Source of the DNA: Paenibacillus harenae DSM 16969
GTDB taxonomy: Bacteria > Bacillota > Bacilli > Paenibacillales > Paenibacillaceae
Assembly: GCF_000422465.1 (NCBI RefSeq)
Contig: NZ_KE383845.1
Coordinates: 480,241-544,240, forward strand
Direction: 5' to 3'
Length of the DNA stretch: 64,000 bases
The notes below the pieces were generated by a model, which saw nothing but the letters and a program-made list of their open reading frames with translations, searched no databases and was not told where the DNA came from. Of the stretch, positions 26,432 through 34,397 are shown one piece after another. How positions within the stretch are numbered: position 1 is the first letter of the stretch; each line of letters starts with the position of its first letter. The translations under genes were made by a program, and so were the position numbers.

Positions 26432-27219
26432 GCGCCGGTGCTGAGTTGAAACGTCCGAAAGCGCCAAGCAAGCTCAAGCATTATCTCACGGCGGCGATTG
26501 TTGTGCTGCTGCTCTGGGGAAGCTCAATTCAGACCGATGCTACGTTAGGCGAGTTGATCGAAGGTTTTCCGAATATGTTCGATCTGCTTCGGGAAATGTT
26601 TCCGCCAAAATGGACCTACTTAGATAATATCGTTGGAGCGATGCTCGACACGATCCGCATGGCACTCATCGGCACAACGCTGGGCGCGATCATGGCGATT
26701 CCGGTTGCACTGCTCTGCGCCGGCAATCTAATGGCACAATGGTGGCTTCGCTACCCGGTCAGATTCGTTCTTAACCTGATCCGCACCATACCCGACCTGC
26801 TGTTAGCTGCGATTTTTGTAGCGATATTCGGGCTCGGGCCTTTGCCCGGCATATTCGCCTTATCCATCTTCGCGCTGGGCCTTATAGCGAAGCTGACATA
26901 TGAGGCGCTGGAAGGAATTGACCGCGGTCCGCTGGAAGCGATGACGGCCACCGGCGCCAACGGGATTCAGCGGATCGTATTTGCGGTTATCCCGCAAATC
27001 AGCGCTCACTTTATGTCGTTCACGCTGTATACCTTTGAAATCAATGTGCGGGCGGCAGCCGTTCTCGGTCTTGTCGGCGCCGGCGGCATTGGCCACTATT
27101 ATGAAATTACACTAGGCTTCCTGGAATATGACAAAACGAGCGTTATTATTATTTTCACATTATCGATCGTCTTGCTTATCGACTATGCAAGCTCGAAGCT
27201 GCGGGGGAAGCTGCTATGA
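26428..27219 (+). CDS. phnE: Phosphonate-type ABC transporter permease (PhnE, first copy)
   Basis: The 263-residue membrane protein has about six transmembrane helices and the PhnE coupling loop EALEGIDRGPLEAMTATGAN, with GLVGAGGIGHYYE near the C-terminus. It overlaps phnC by ATGA at its start and the second permease by ATGA at its end. With that second, non-identical copy it should form a heterodimeric channel. Confidence 0.9.
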   Translation: MSAGAELKRPKAPSKLKHYLTAAIVVLLLWGSSIQTDATLGELIEGFPNMFDLLREMFPPKWTYLDNIVGAMLDTIRMALIGTTLGAIMAIPVALLCAGNLMAQWWLRYPVRFVLNLIRTIPDLLLAAIFVAIFGLGPLPGIFALSIFALGLIAKLTYEALEGIDRGPLEAMTATGANGIQRIVFAVIPQISAHFMSFTLYTFEINVRAAAVLGLVGAGGIGHYYEITLGFLEYDKTSVIIIFTLSIVLLIDYASSKLRGKLL

Positions 27220-28019
27220 TGAAATCATGGAGTCACATGGTGCAGGCACCTAAGAAAAACCGCTACCGCTGGCTGATTTACCTTGCGCTTGCCGCCGTCT
27301 ATATTTGGGCTTTCGCGGGTGTGCCCTTTACCGGCTTTAAGGAAACAGCCGTTCAAATTACGAAAGCGATCATGACCGGCATTCTTGCTCCGGATTGGGA
27401 TTTCGTTTATTTGCCTGAGGGCGAGGACCTGCTGCGCGGCTTACTGGAGACGCTCGCCATCTCCATATTGGGTACATTTATTTCGACACTGATATGCATC
27501 CCGTTCGCTTTTTGGGCGGCCGTTAATATGAGCGGTTCAAAAGTCGTATCCGGTTCCGGCAAAATGGCGCTCAGCTTTGTCCGGGCCGTTCCCGAAATCA
27601 TTATGGCGCTCATGTTCATCAAGGCTGTCGGCCCCGGCTCCTTCGCCGGCGTCCTGGCGCTCGGCTTGCATTCCATCGGGATGCTGGGTAAGCTGTTCGC
27701 CGATGAGATCGAGAATATGGATAAAGGTCCGGTCGAGGCATTAGTCGCCACCGGTGCGAATCGGCTGCAAATGCTGTGGTTTGCCGTCATTCCCCAGGTG
27801 CTTCCCGGCTTTCTGTCATACACGCTGTACCGCTTCGAGATCAACATGCGCTCCGCCACGATCCTCGGCGTCATCGGCGCCGGCGGAATCGGCACGCCGC
27901 TCATCTTCGCGCTCAGCACCCGCAACTGGGATCGCGTCGGCATCATCCTGCTCGGCATTGTCGTCCTGATTACGATAATCGACATCCTCTCAGGCGCGAT
28001 CCGCAAGCGGCTGGTATAG
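27216..28019 (+). CDS. phnE: Phosphonate-type ABC transporter permease (PhnE, second copy)
   Basis: The 267-residue permease is parallel to the preceding one: coupling loop DEIENMDKGPVEALVATGAN, then GVIGAGGIGTPLIFA, and the C-terminus LITIIDILSGAIRKRLV. It is last in the phnDCEE operon. About 130 bases downstream lies a second copy of the same C-terminal peptide in slightly different form, so the 3' end of this gene appears to have been duplicated or replaced. Confidence 0.9.
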   Translation: MMKSWSHMVQAPKKNRYRWLIYLALAAVYIWAFAGVPFTGFKETAVQITKAIMTGILAPDWDFVYLPEGEDLLRGLLETLAISILGTFISTLICIPFAFWAAVNMSGSKVVSGSGKMALSFVRAVPEIIMALMFIKAVGPGSFAGVLALGLHSIGMLGKLFADEIENMDKGPVEALVATGANRLQMLWFAVIPQVLPGFLSYTLYRFEINMRSATILGVIGAGGIGTPLIFALSTRNWDRVGIILLGIVVLITIIDILSGAIRKRLV

Positions 28020-28097
28020 TAGAAGCGCAAGCAGTTGGTATAATCTAGCGCTATTCGCTCTGCTTCTTCGCTATAGCCGCACGGCACTCCGCTAAAT

Positions 28098-28138
28098 AGC
28101 CCGTACTGGTGAACGCTCACCTCTGTACGGGCTGTTTT
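28098..28138 (+). terminator. Terminator-like hairpin after phnE
   Basis: AGCCCGTAC (28098-28106) pairs with GTACGGGCT (28125-28133), with an inner GGTGA/TCACC stem, followed by GTTTTAC. It lies about 80 bases after the operon's last stop. Confidence 0.65.
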
Positions 28139-28147
28139 ACTTCCAAT

Positions 28148-28219
28148 TTGCTCGGAATCGTTGTAATGATTACCGTCATCGACCTAATCTCCGGCTATGT
28201 TCGCAAGAAGCTGGTGTGA
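28148..28219 (+). pseudogene. Orphan phnE C-terminal fragment
   Basis: The frame reads LLGIVVMITVIDLISGYVRK and then KLV, closed by TGA at 28217-28219. The intact phnE upstream ends LLGIVVLITIIDILSGAIRK-RLV, so these 23 residues are a diverged second copy of the PhnE tail. Homology begins abruptly after the terminator hairpin. A perfect 14-bp-stem hairpin follows at 28240-28272 without a clear T run and may be the terminator of the lost gene. Confidence 0.8.
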
Positions 28220-28239
28220 GGAAAGAGGCGGGGACGGGA

Positions 28240-28272
28240 AAGAGCCGGATGCCTGGACGGCATCCGGCTCTT
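28240..28272. terminator. Perfect 14-bp-stem hairpin
   Basis: AAGAGCCGGATGCC (28240-28253) and GGCATCCGGCTCTT (28259-28272) pair completely around the loop TGGAC. It stands between the phnE tail fragment and the convergent DUF4386 gene and may serve both directions, though T runs are poor. Confidence 0.55.
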
Positions 28273-28295
28273 AGAGGCGAGGGGGATAGCTGCCG

Positions 28296-28955
28296 TCACT
28301 CCATCCTGTTGAATCCTTTGGTAATCAACCATACCGGAAAAACAATTTCAAATATTCCCCCTGGAATAAATAGAATAAATCCAAGATCAAACCCGATTAT
28401 CGTTAAACAACTGCTTGCCAGTAACGCTATATAACCGACAACGCCCAGCAAAGACAATATTCGCGGGATCAGCCTCGTTCGATACAACAAATAACAGAAC
28501 ATGATGCTGCCTAAACTAAGAACAAGCATCGCCAGCTCAAAAGCCAAATCTTGTCCTCTGATTGCCAGATTCCCAATCGTCAGATAATAAGAACCTTCTG
28601 CGCCCCCTTGGGTTATATATTCTTGGCTTAATGCAAGAAGCGTCAGCGGGCAGATGAAACCCGCGATGAGCAGTGCGGACTCTATAATTCTCGAGCCGAA
28701 GTATCCAAGAGCGATCGATTCGTTATGCTGCTTCAAGATTGGAAACATGAGCATGGCAATACCTACCACTGCCGCGGAGTTGATTAACTCAAGAAACAAG
28801 CCGGCGATTACTTTCATTCGGTCAGGATAGAGCCGGGAAAGGAAAGCAGGCTGGTTTAGAACAGAATCGATGAGTCCGCTTCCGGCCATGAATGCAGCCG
28901 TCGCGATTAAAAATAATACGCCTACCATCCTTGCGGTGCCTTTGTTTGATGTCAT
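28296..28955 (-). CDS. DUF4386 family integral membrane protein
   Basis: The 219-residue protein starts at the ATG behind AAAAGGAGAAGG; an upstream in-frame ATG (28979) has no ribosome binding site. It begins ARMVGVLFLIATAAFMAG and has about six hydrophobic helices, including FGSRIIESALLIAGF, which is characteristic of DUF4386. The function of this family is unknown. The gene lies between the phn locus and the MalT-like regulator, on the same strand as the latter. Confidence 0.8.
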   Translation of the reverse strand: MTSNKGTARMVGVLFLIATAAFMAGSGLIDSVLNQPAFLSRLYPDRMKVIAGLFLELINSAAVVGIAMLMFPILKQHNESIALGYFGSRIIESALLIAGFICPLTLLALSQEYITQGGAEGSYYLTIGNLAIRGQDLAFELAMLVLSLGSIMFCYLLYRTRLIPRILSLLGVVGYIALLASSCLTIIGFDLGFILFIPGGIFEIVFPVWLITKGFNRME

Positions 28956-29028
28956 GTCCTTCTCCTTTTCGATTTGCATGATTTACTGTCAGTATATCGG
29001 CAACGGAGATGAACGTATAGACACTAAA

Positions 29029-29070
29029 GTGTTGGTTTGGGGGTGTTGGTTTGGGGGTGTTGGTTTGGGG
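29029..29070. repeat. Three tandem copies of a 14-bp repeat
   Basis: GTGTTGGTTTGGGG is repeated exactly three times (29029-29042, 29043-29056, 29057-29070). The array ends two bases before the stop codon of the MalT-like regulator gene (29073) and lies upstream of the DUF4386 gene on the minus strand, where it reads as C-rich. Next to it is the short palindrome ACACT-AA-AGTGT (29021-29032). Confidence 0.85.
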
Positions 29071-29072
29071 TA

Positions 29073-31844
29073 CTATTCAATCCATCCAAACTTTCGGGCG
29101 AGTGCGATCGCCTCTGTACGCCGTTGTACCTGCAGTTTTTCAAATAGGCGTCGATTGTGTCCTTTAACCGTATCCAAGGCAAGGAAAAGTCTTTCCCCGA
29201 TCTCCCGATTGGAGAGTCCAAGAGCAATAAGCTGCAATACTTCCAGTTCGCGTTGCTTCAATGGCTCTATAAGGAATGTGGAATCCGCTTCACTCCTCTT
29301 CTTCTCCGTTTCACATGCAGCCAGCAGCTTTTCGATATAGTCAGGCAACTTCCCATGAGCAGCTGCTTCGGACAATAACGGTACGATCGGAGGCCCTTCG
29401 TCGATGAATATACGTATAAATCCGCCCGGCTCAGCCAGTTCAAGCGTTTTAATTAATAAGTGTACGGCCTGGTTCTTCTCCCCATGAGCATGCAGCGCCG
29501 CCGCTTGCAGAATCATCGCTTTCAGCCGTTCGTCCTCCCGACTTTTAGCCTCCGCCTGAGAGCGAAATAACTCAAGCAATGCCAAAGCTGCAGCAGGATC
29601 ACCATTCGCCAGATGAGCGCGAGACAGGCCTAGCGGTAACTGGTGGGTTTTAGCCAGATGCAGAGCTCCTTCCAAGTCCCCCCGGCGAAGCATCCCAAGC
29701 ACCTGAACCTCAGCCATTTCAGGCAACCGATGCAAGTGGTTATGCACGCGGGCGAATTTTTTAGCATCCGTTAGAATGGTGGCTGCGTTAACCCAATCAC
29801 GATGGGCAAGCTTTAATCGGGCGAAAAAGATCTCGCAAGTGACGAGGGTGTCTTTGCTATTGGCCTGCCGTGCCAATTGAACGCTCTGCTGCGCGTATTG
29901 CATCGCATTCTCAAGGTCGTTCCATTCATAGCAAATACGGGCCAAGCCCATATTAGCTTCGCATACGGCGGGCAACGGCAGATCGCCGGTCAGCTTCAGC
30001 GCGCTCCGGTAATGTTCCTCAGCCTCATATAAACGATTATCTGCTTCCAGCAGGTTGCCTAGGCCGACGGTCGCCATAATTCCAATCATATTTCTCCCCA
30101 TCTTCCAGCCTAAAGACAGGACCCCGTTATAAGCCTCTCTTGCTTCGACACGATCTCCGCGGAGCTGGTAAGCAACCCCCATCAACCATAAAGCAGTAAT
30201 TCGCACAGGGAGTAAGTCAGGACTCAGATATTCCATGGCGCGTTGGGACAGGGCTATAACGGTATTCAACTGATCCGGCTCCATAGCCAACGCGGCATGC
30301 GTCGGGGTAATATGTCCGACAAGGTCATTGGTTTTGTCATCTGCTTCCGTCATCTGCATCGCAGCTTCTGCAGCTTGCAGTTTCTGTTCCCAGGCGGATG
30401 ATTGTCCTGTAATCACAATGGCAGCTACCGCGGCGCGCGTGACAGCGATCATGCCGATCAAGTTGTTACGTTTGGCATCCGTTTCCGAGCCTTGCATGGC
30501 TTTCTCCGCGGCCTGCAATTTGGTTTCAATATCAGTAGGCTTGCCAGCCATCAACAATGCCGAGGCATACATGACCCACAACGAAGGTCTCGCATCCAAT
30601 TCAGTTCCGGTGAGGGACTCCAGCCAGTTCAGCACAGGGGCAACCTCTCCTCGGAGATGCAGAGGCATTCCCTCGCCTTCAACAAGCCGCGCGGCTTGTT
30701 CCATATTACCGGCGGCAACGGCCTGGCGAAAAGCTTCCATCGCTAAGCCGTTGCTTTCATACCACACGCTTGCGCGATGATGTAATTCAGCAGCGTTCAC
30801 CGATTCAGCAGAAGTGGAAATACGATGCTGTAATCGTTGCCGCAGCAATTCGGCAAAAAGATGGTGATAGCGATACCATCGTTGTTCAGCATCCAGGGGA
30901 ACGATAAACAGATTGGCGCGTTCAAGAGAAATAAGGACTTCATCTCCGGGAACGGAGGGATCATTCAGCAGGAGCGCATTGCAAAGCGACCCGCAGAACC
31001 GGTCAAGAACCGATGTATAAAGTAAAAATCTTTGAACGGATTCCGGCTGTTTTTGCAGCACTTCTTCCATGAGATAATCCAGCAATAAACGTTGATTTCC
31101 GATGAAAGACTTCACGAATGGATCGGTTTCCGGATGCCCCTTCATGGATACGGCAGCTATCTGCAGAGCGGCAATCCATCCTTCCGTACGGACTTCCAGC
31201 GCCGATACTTCCTCCAATGGCAGCGCCATATTCATCGCATGGTTAAGAAACGCTGACGTCTCCTCATAATTAAATCGCAAATCATCGACGCCCAGATCGG
31301 TTACTTCGTTCCTGACTCGTAAGCGGGCCAAAGGCAAACCCGGTTCCTCGCGTGTAATAATGACCACGTGCATCTGTGGCGGCGAGCGCTCAAGCAGAAA
31401 GGCAACCGCTTCGTTAACGGATCTGCTGTGAATCAAATGGTAATCGTCAAGGACGAGAAGGAATGGTTCAGGGAACTTCGCAAGGTCATTGATCAGCGCA
31501 GCCAGAATCGAATCGACCGGCACGGATTGCGGGGATTGAAGCAAATCCAGCGTTTGGTTTTCTTGTTTCTCTGCAATCGCGTGCAACGCTGCAATGAGAT
31601 AAGTCAGAAAGCGGTGAAGGTCATTATCCGCTTCGTCCAGCGACAGCCATGCAGCCGGCCGGTCGCAGCCGGAGAGCCATTCACTTACCAGGGTGGTTTT
31701 TCCATAGCCGGCGGAAGCCGAAATCAAGGACAGCTTGCGGCGCAAACCTTCGCTCAGCCTCTCCGTCAAGCGTTGGCGGGGAACGGCTTTAAGCCGTGGT
31801 TGAGGGATATAAAGCTTCGTTGCGATTAGGGGTGAAGACATCAT
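29073..31844 (-). CDS. MalT-like LuxR-family ATP-dependent transcriptional regulator (LAL type)
   Basis: The 923-residue protein has an N-terminal STAND NTPase (Walker A SASAGYGKTTLVSEW near residue 43; Walker B LLVLDDYHLIHS), then a long tetratricopeptide-like helical region. The C-terminal LuxR helix-turn-helix (about 860-923) reads LKQRELEVLQLIALGLSNRE followed by VKGHNRRLFEKLQVQ. Such proteins are ATP- and ligand-dependent activators. AGGTGAGAG precedes ATGATG. It is divergent from an MFS exporter, with a 21-bp palindrome between them. A second, truncated relative lies at 37.5-38.1 kb. Confidence 0.9.
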   Translation of the reverse strand: MMSSPLIATKLYIPQPRLKAVPRQRLTERLSEGLRRKLSLISASAGYGKTTLVSEWLSGCDRPAAWLSLDEADNDLHRFLTYLIAALHAIAEKQENQTLDLLQSPQSVPVDSILAALINDLAKFPEPFLLVLDDYHLIHSRSVNEAVAFLLERSPPQMHVVIITREEPGLPLARLRVRNEVTDLGVDDLRFNYEETSAFLNHAMNMALPLEEVSALEVRTEGWIAALQIAAVSMKGHPETDPFVKSFIGNQRLLLDYLMEEVLQKQPESVQRFLLYTSVLDRFCGSLCNALLLNDPSVPGDEVLISLERANLFIVPLDAEQRWYRYHHLFAELLRQRLQHRISTSAESVNAAELHHRASVWYESNGLAMEAFRQAVAAGNMEQAARLVEGEGMPLHLRGEVAPVLNWLESLTGTELDARPSLWVMYASALLMAGKPTDIETKLQAAEKAMQGSETDAKRNNLIGMIAVTRAAVAAIVITGQSSAWEQKLQAAEAAMQMTEADDKTNDLVGHITPTHAALAMEPDQLNTVIALSQRAMEYLSPDLLPVRITALWLMGVAYQLRGDRVEAREAYNGVLSLGWKMGRNMIGIMATVGLGNLLEADNRLYEAEEHYRSALKLTGDLPLPAVCEANMGLARICYEWNDLENAMQYAQQSVQLARQANSKDTLVTCEIFFARLKLAHRDWVNAATILTDAKKFARVHNHLHRLPEMAEVQVLGMLRRGDLEGALHLAKTHQLPLGLSRAHLANGDPAAALALLELFRSQAEAKSREDERLKAMILQAAALHAHGEKNQAVHLLIKTLELAEPGGFIRIFIDEGPPIVPLLSEAAAHGKLPDYIEKLLAACETEKKRSEADSTFLIEPLKQRELEVLQLIALGLSNREIGERLFLALDTVKGHNRRLFEKLQVQRRTEAIALARKFGWIE

Positions 31845-31883
31845 CTCTCACCTGTTTCCCGGGGAACCCGAATATATTAGTAT

Positions 31884-31904
31884 ACTTACTTATTGTAAGT
31901 AAGT
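31884..31904. promoter_or_regulatory. Palindromic operator between regulator and MFS genes
   Basis: ACTTACTTA (31884-31892), TTG, TAAGTAAGT (31896-31904) is a perfect inverted repeat with 9-bp arms. It lies 40 bases upstream of the LAL regulator and about 95 bases upstream of the MFS gene. The form is typical of TetR/MarR operators, but no such regulator is adjacent. Confidence 0.6.
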
Positions 31905-31998
31905 CAAAATGATTGGATAATATCCGTTTACTTTGCGTTCTTACAAAAATATAGCAACCTAATTATAATACAAACAAGAAGAACAGAAGGGATCGATA

Positions 31999-33189
31999 AT
32001 GATGAAAACATACGCGTTTACGATTTATATGCTCACCCTCGGAGTGTTCCTGACTGCAACCTCCGAATTGGTCGTATCCGGCATTTTACCCCGAATCGCC
32101 GAGGATGTAAATATATCCCTGGCCATAGCCGGACAACTGATTACGGCTTATTCCTTGTCCTTTGCAATCACAACTCCGATTGTTATTGTTCTGACGAGCC
32201 GTTTGAACCGGAAATCGCTGCTCGTCGGTTCGCTAATCGTCTTTATCGCCGGAAGCGCTTTGTCCGCCTTTAGTCCGAACGTCGAGACGTTAATGGCTTC
32301 CCGCGTGCTGCTCGGAGCGAGCTCCGGCGTCTTCCTTGTTGTATCGCTGGGCATCGCCGCAAAGCTTGTACCCGCCGAGAAGCTCGGGCGTTCCATCGGA
32401 ACGATTATTTTGGGCTTTAGCAGCGCGATGATACTAGGCGTGCCGCTCGGCATCGCCATTGCCGACCTGATCAATTGGCAGTTTATTTTTATCATTCTCG
32501 GCGCGCTAAGCGCACTGGTCGGCGCAGCCATTATTCGTCTGATGCCCGCCGTGGAAGGAGATGCCCCGATTCCGTTTCTGCGCCAGCTGAGGCAAGTCGG
32601 CAGCGCGGTTATCCTTACCGCCTTTTTGCTTTCGCTGTTCCGCGAAGGAGGAAACTCCGTGTTTTTAACGTATATTTCGCCTTACATGCAGCAAATGATG
32701 AGCTTCGAAACGGCGGATATCGGCTTCATGATGCTTGCGCTCGGCTTGATCGGCGCGTTCGGCTCCTGGCTTGGAGGCAGCCTGGTCGACCGCTGGGGAA
32801 CTCTGCGTACGCTCGGAACCAGCCTCGTCATTCATCTGATGGCTTTGGCGCTATTGCCCGTCTTTACGTTTTCGGTCCCGCTCGCGGTTGCTCTTATCGC
32901 TATCATGTTTATGGCTTTGTTCGCCTCCGGCCCCGCCGTGCAGAGCTATATGATTCAGCAAGCGCCTAAGTCCGCAAACTTCGTCCTGAGCTTGAACACC
33001 TCGGTCATTCACCTCGGCATCGCCGGCGGTGCGGGAGCGGGAGGATATTTAGTCAATGAAACGGCGACGCTCCGTCAGCAACCTTGGCTTGCGGCCGCTC
33101 TTATTGCAATCAGCTTGGCCGCCGCGCTGGTCAGCTTCGCGTTAAGCCGGAGGAACACGGGCTCCCTTGAAATGAAAACATTGGTGTGA
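31999..33189 (+). CDS. MFS transporter, DHA1 drug-exporter type
   Basis: The 396-residue protein has twelve predicted membrane helices. The family motifs are FLTATSELVVSGILPRIAED at helix 1, SRLNRKSLLVGS in the 2-3 loop, ASRVLLGASSGVF, and LGVPLGIAIADLINWQFIF (motif C region). It resembles the AraJ/YdhP/Cml efflux group. GGGATCG precedes ATGATG. Substrate unknown; its position opposite the MalT-like regulator suggests that protein or an unseen repressor controls it. Confidence 0.88.
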   Translation: MMKTYAFTIYMLTLGVFLTATSELVVSGILPRIAEDVNISLAIAGQLITAYSLSFAITTPIVIVLTSRLNRKSLLVGSLIVFIAGSALSAFSPNVETLMASRVLLGASSGVFLVVSLGIAAKLVPAEKLGRSIGTIILGFSSAMILGVPLGIAIADLINWQFIFIILGALSALVGAAIIRLMPAVEGDAPIPFLRQLRQVGSAVILTAFLLSLFREGGNSVFLTYISPYMQQMMSFETADIGFMMLALGLIGAFGSWLGGSLVDRWGTLRTLGTSLVIHLMALALLPVFTFSVPLAVALIAIMFMALFASGPAVQSYMIQQAPKSANFVLSLNTSVIHLGIAGGAGAGGYLVNETATLRQQPWLAAALIAISLAAALVSFALSRRNTGSLEMKTLV

Positions 33190-33301
33190 TACGGGATGTC
33201 CGAATCTTGACCGAATGATTGACAGAGCTTACCCGATGGGGACTTCCAGCTGTAGATTCAGACGCCGTGTCCGTTCTAACTCCGTTTCAGTTGTCCTAGT
33301 T

Positions 33302-34327
33302 TCATTTCTCATTCTCGATGACCGCAGCCAAAAAAGCGAGCGCCAGTCCCTGCCCCCAGCCTTGGGCCCATTTCCTGTCGATGCCGAGATAGCCGGCGAT
33401 GTCGTTCATGACGGCGGTACCTCCCGATACGTTCAGCACGCGACCATTGTCCGCGATGTTCGTAAGTAAGCCGTTAAGCGCCTTCTGCACGTACTTCGCG
33501 TGCAGCGGATTGCCTTGGGTGACCATTGCCGCGGCGATGCCCGCCGTCGCCGATACTTCGCCGTAGGCATCCGGATAATCGAGAACGGTGCCCCAGAGGC
33601 CGTCTTCCTTCTGAAGTTTCTTGATGGCGGCCAGCTGGTCGCGCAATGAACTCCAAATATGCATCATCGGAGGATACAGATAGCCTTCCGGCAGTATCCT
33701 TGCCGCCCGGGACATCGTATAAGCCGCCCAAGCGTTGGCGCGAGCCCAGTAAATGCCGGACATATGGTCCTTCTTGATATGGTTGTAGCCGTGATACCAC
33801 AGCCCGTCTTTTTCGTCCTGCAAATAGTTAATATGCCAGAAAAATTGATGTAAGGCGTCGTCTACGAGATGTTTTTTGTCGAACGCGATGCCTACGCGCA
33901 GCATGAAATAAGCCGCCATGAACAGCGTGTCCGCCCAGCACTGCTCCGGAAAATCGTTATTGGCCGATACCGTATGCTGAAGCACCCGGTCGCCGAAACG
34001 CAGCGCTTTATTCTCCAGGTAGTCGACCTTGCTGAAAATAAGCTTGGCATACTTCTCGTCCTTCGTATGCTCGTATAGCGTGAGCAGGATATGCCCCATT
34101 GCGCACGTATTAACCGTCCAGTCCGGCAGACCCGCTTCGATGTATTCGTCCACCCAAGCAATCATCCGATCGAGGTAAACTTGCTCGCCCGTTACCTCGA
34201 ACGCCCGGCTGACGCCGTAGTAGGCGACTCCTCCCGGCCAATCCCATGTCAAGTCCATGTCGAATGTGTACTCCGTCACACGTCCGGCGATTTGCTTCAA
34301 ATCGCTTGCTTTTACGTTAATTTTCAT
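33302..34327 (-). CDS. Unsaturated rhamnogalacturonyl hydrolase, GH105 (YesR/YteR type)
   Basis: The protein of about 341 residues is an (alpha/alpha)6-barrel enzyme with the GH105 signature FPEQCWADTLFMAAYFMLR, where the Asp of WADTLFM is the expected catalytic residue, and WYHGYNH and GIYWARANAWAAY further on. It removes the unsaturated galacturonyl residue that lyases leave on rhamnogalacturonan oligosaccharides. There is no signal peptide, so it acts in the cytoplasm on imported products of the PL11 lyase. Several ATGs lie at the start (34348, 34336, 34327); GAGGGG is best spaced for the last. It follows the GH42 gene on the same strand. Confidence 0.9.
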   Translation of the reverse strand: MKINVKASDLKQIAGRVTEYTFDMDLTWDWPGGVAYYGVSRAFEVTGEQVYLDRMIAWVDEYIEAGLPDWTVNTCAMGHILLTLYEHTKDEKYAKLIFSKVDYLENKALRFGDRVLQHTVSANNDFPEQCWADTLFMAAYFMLRVGIAFDKKHLVDDALHQFFWHINYLQDEKDGLWYHGYNHIKKDHMSGIYWARANAWAAYTMSRAARILPEGYLYPPMMHIWSSLRDQLAAIKKLQKEDGLWGTVLDYPDAYGEVSATAGIAAAMVTQGNPLHAKYVQKALNGLLTNIADNGRVLNVSGGTAVMNDIAGYLGIDRKWAQGWGQGLALAFLAAVIENEK

Positions 34328-34357
34328 CTTGTTCATCCCCTCATTCACATGTCCAAA

Positions 34358-34378
34358 GCCCCTGCTGGGCGCAGGGGC
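34358..34378 (-). promoter_or_regulatory. Intercistronic hairpin between GH42 and GH105 genes
   Basis: GCCCCTGC and GCAGGGGC form an 8-bp GC-rich stem. On the minus strand only three T follow, so it is probably a processing or attenuation structure inside the operon rather than a full terminator. Confidence 0.5.
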
Positions 34379-34397
34379 CGTGGTACAGATTTAAACT

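Noticed and set aside
24549..28019. Calling the phn-type operon a phosphonate degradation system
   Set aside because: No C-P lyase, phosphonatase or phosphite dehydrogenase gene is in the window; only uptake is supported.
29029..29070. Possible CRISPR array
   Set aside because: The three units are directly tandem with no spacers, 14 bp each, and no cas genes are present.
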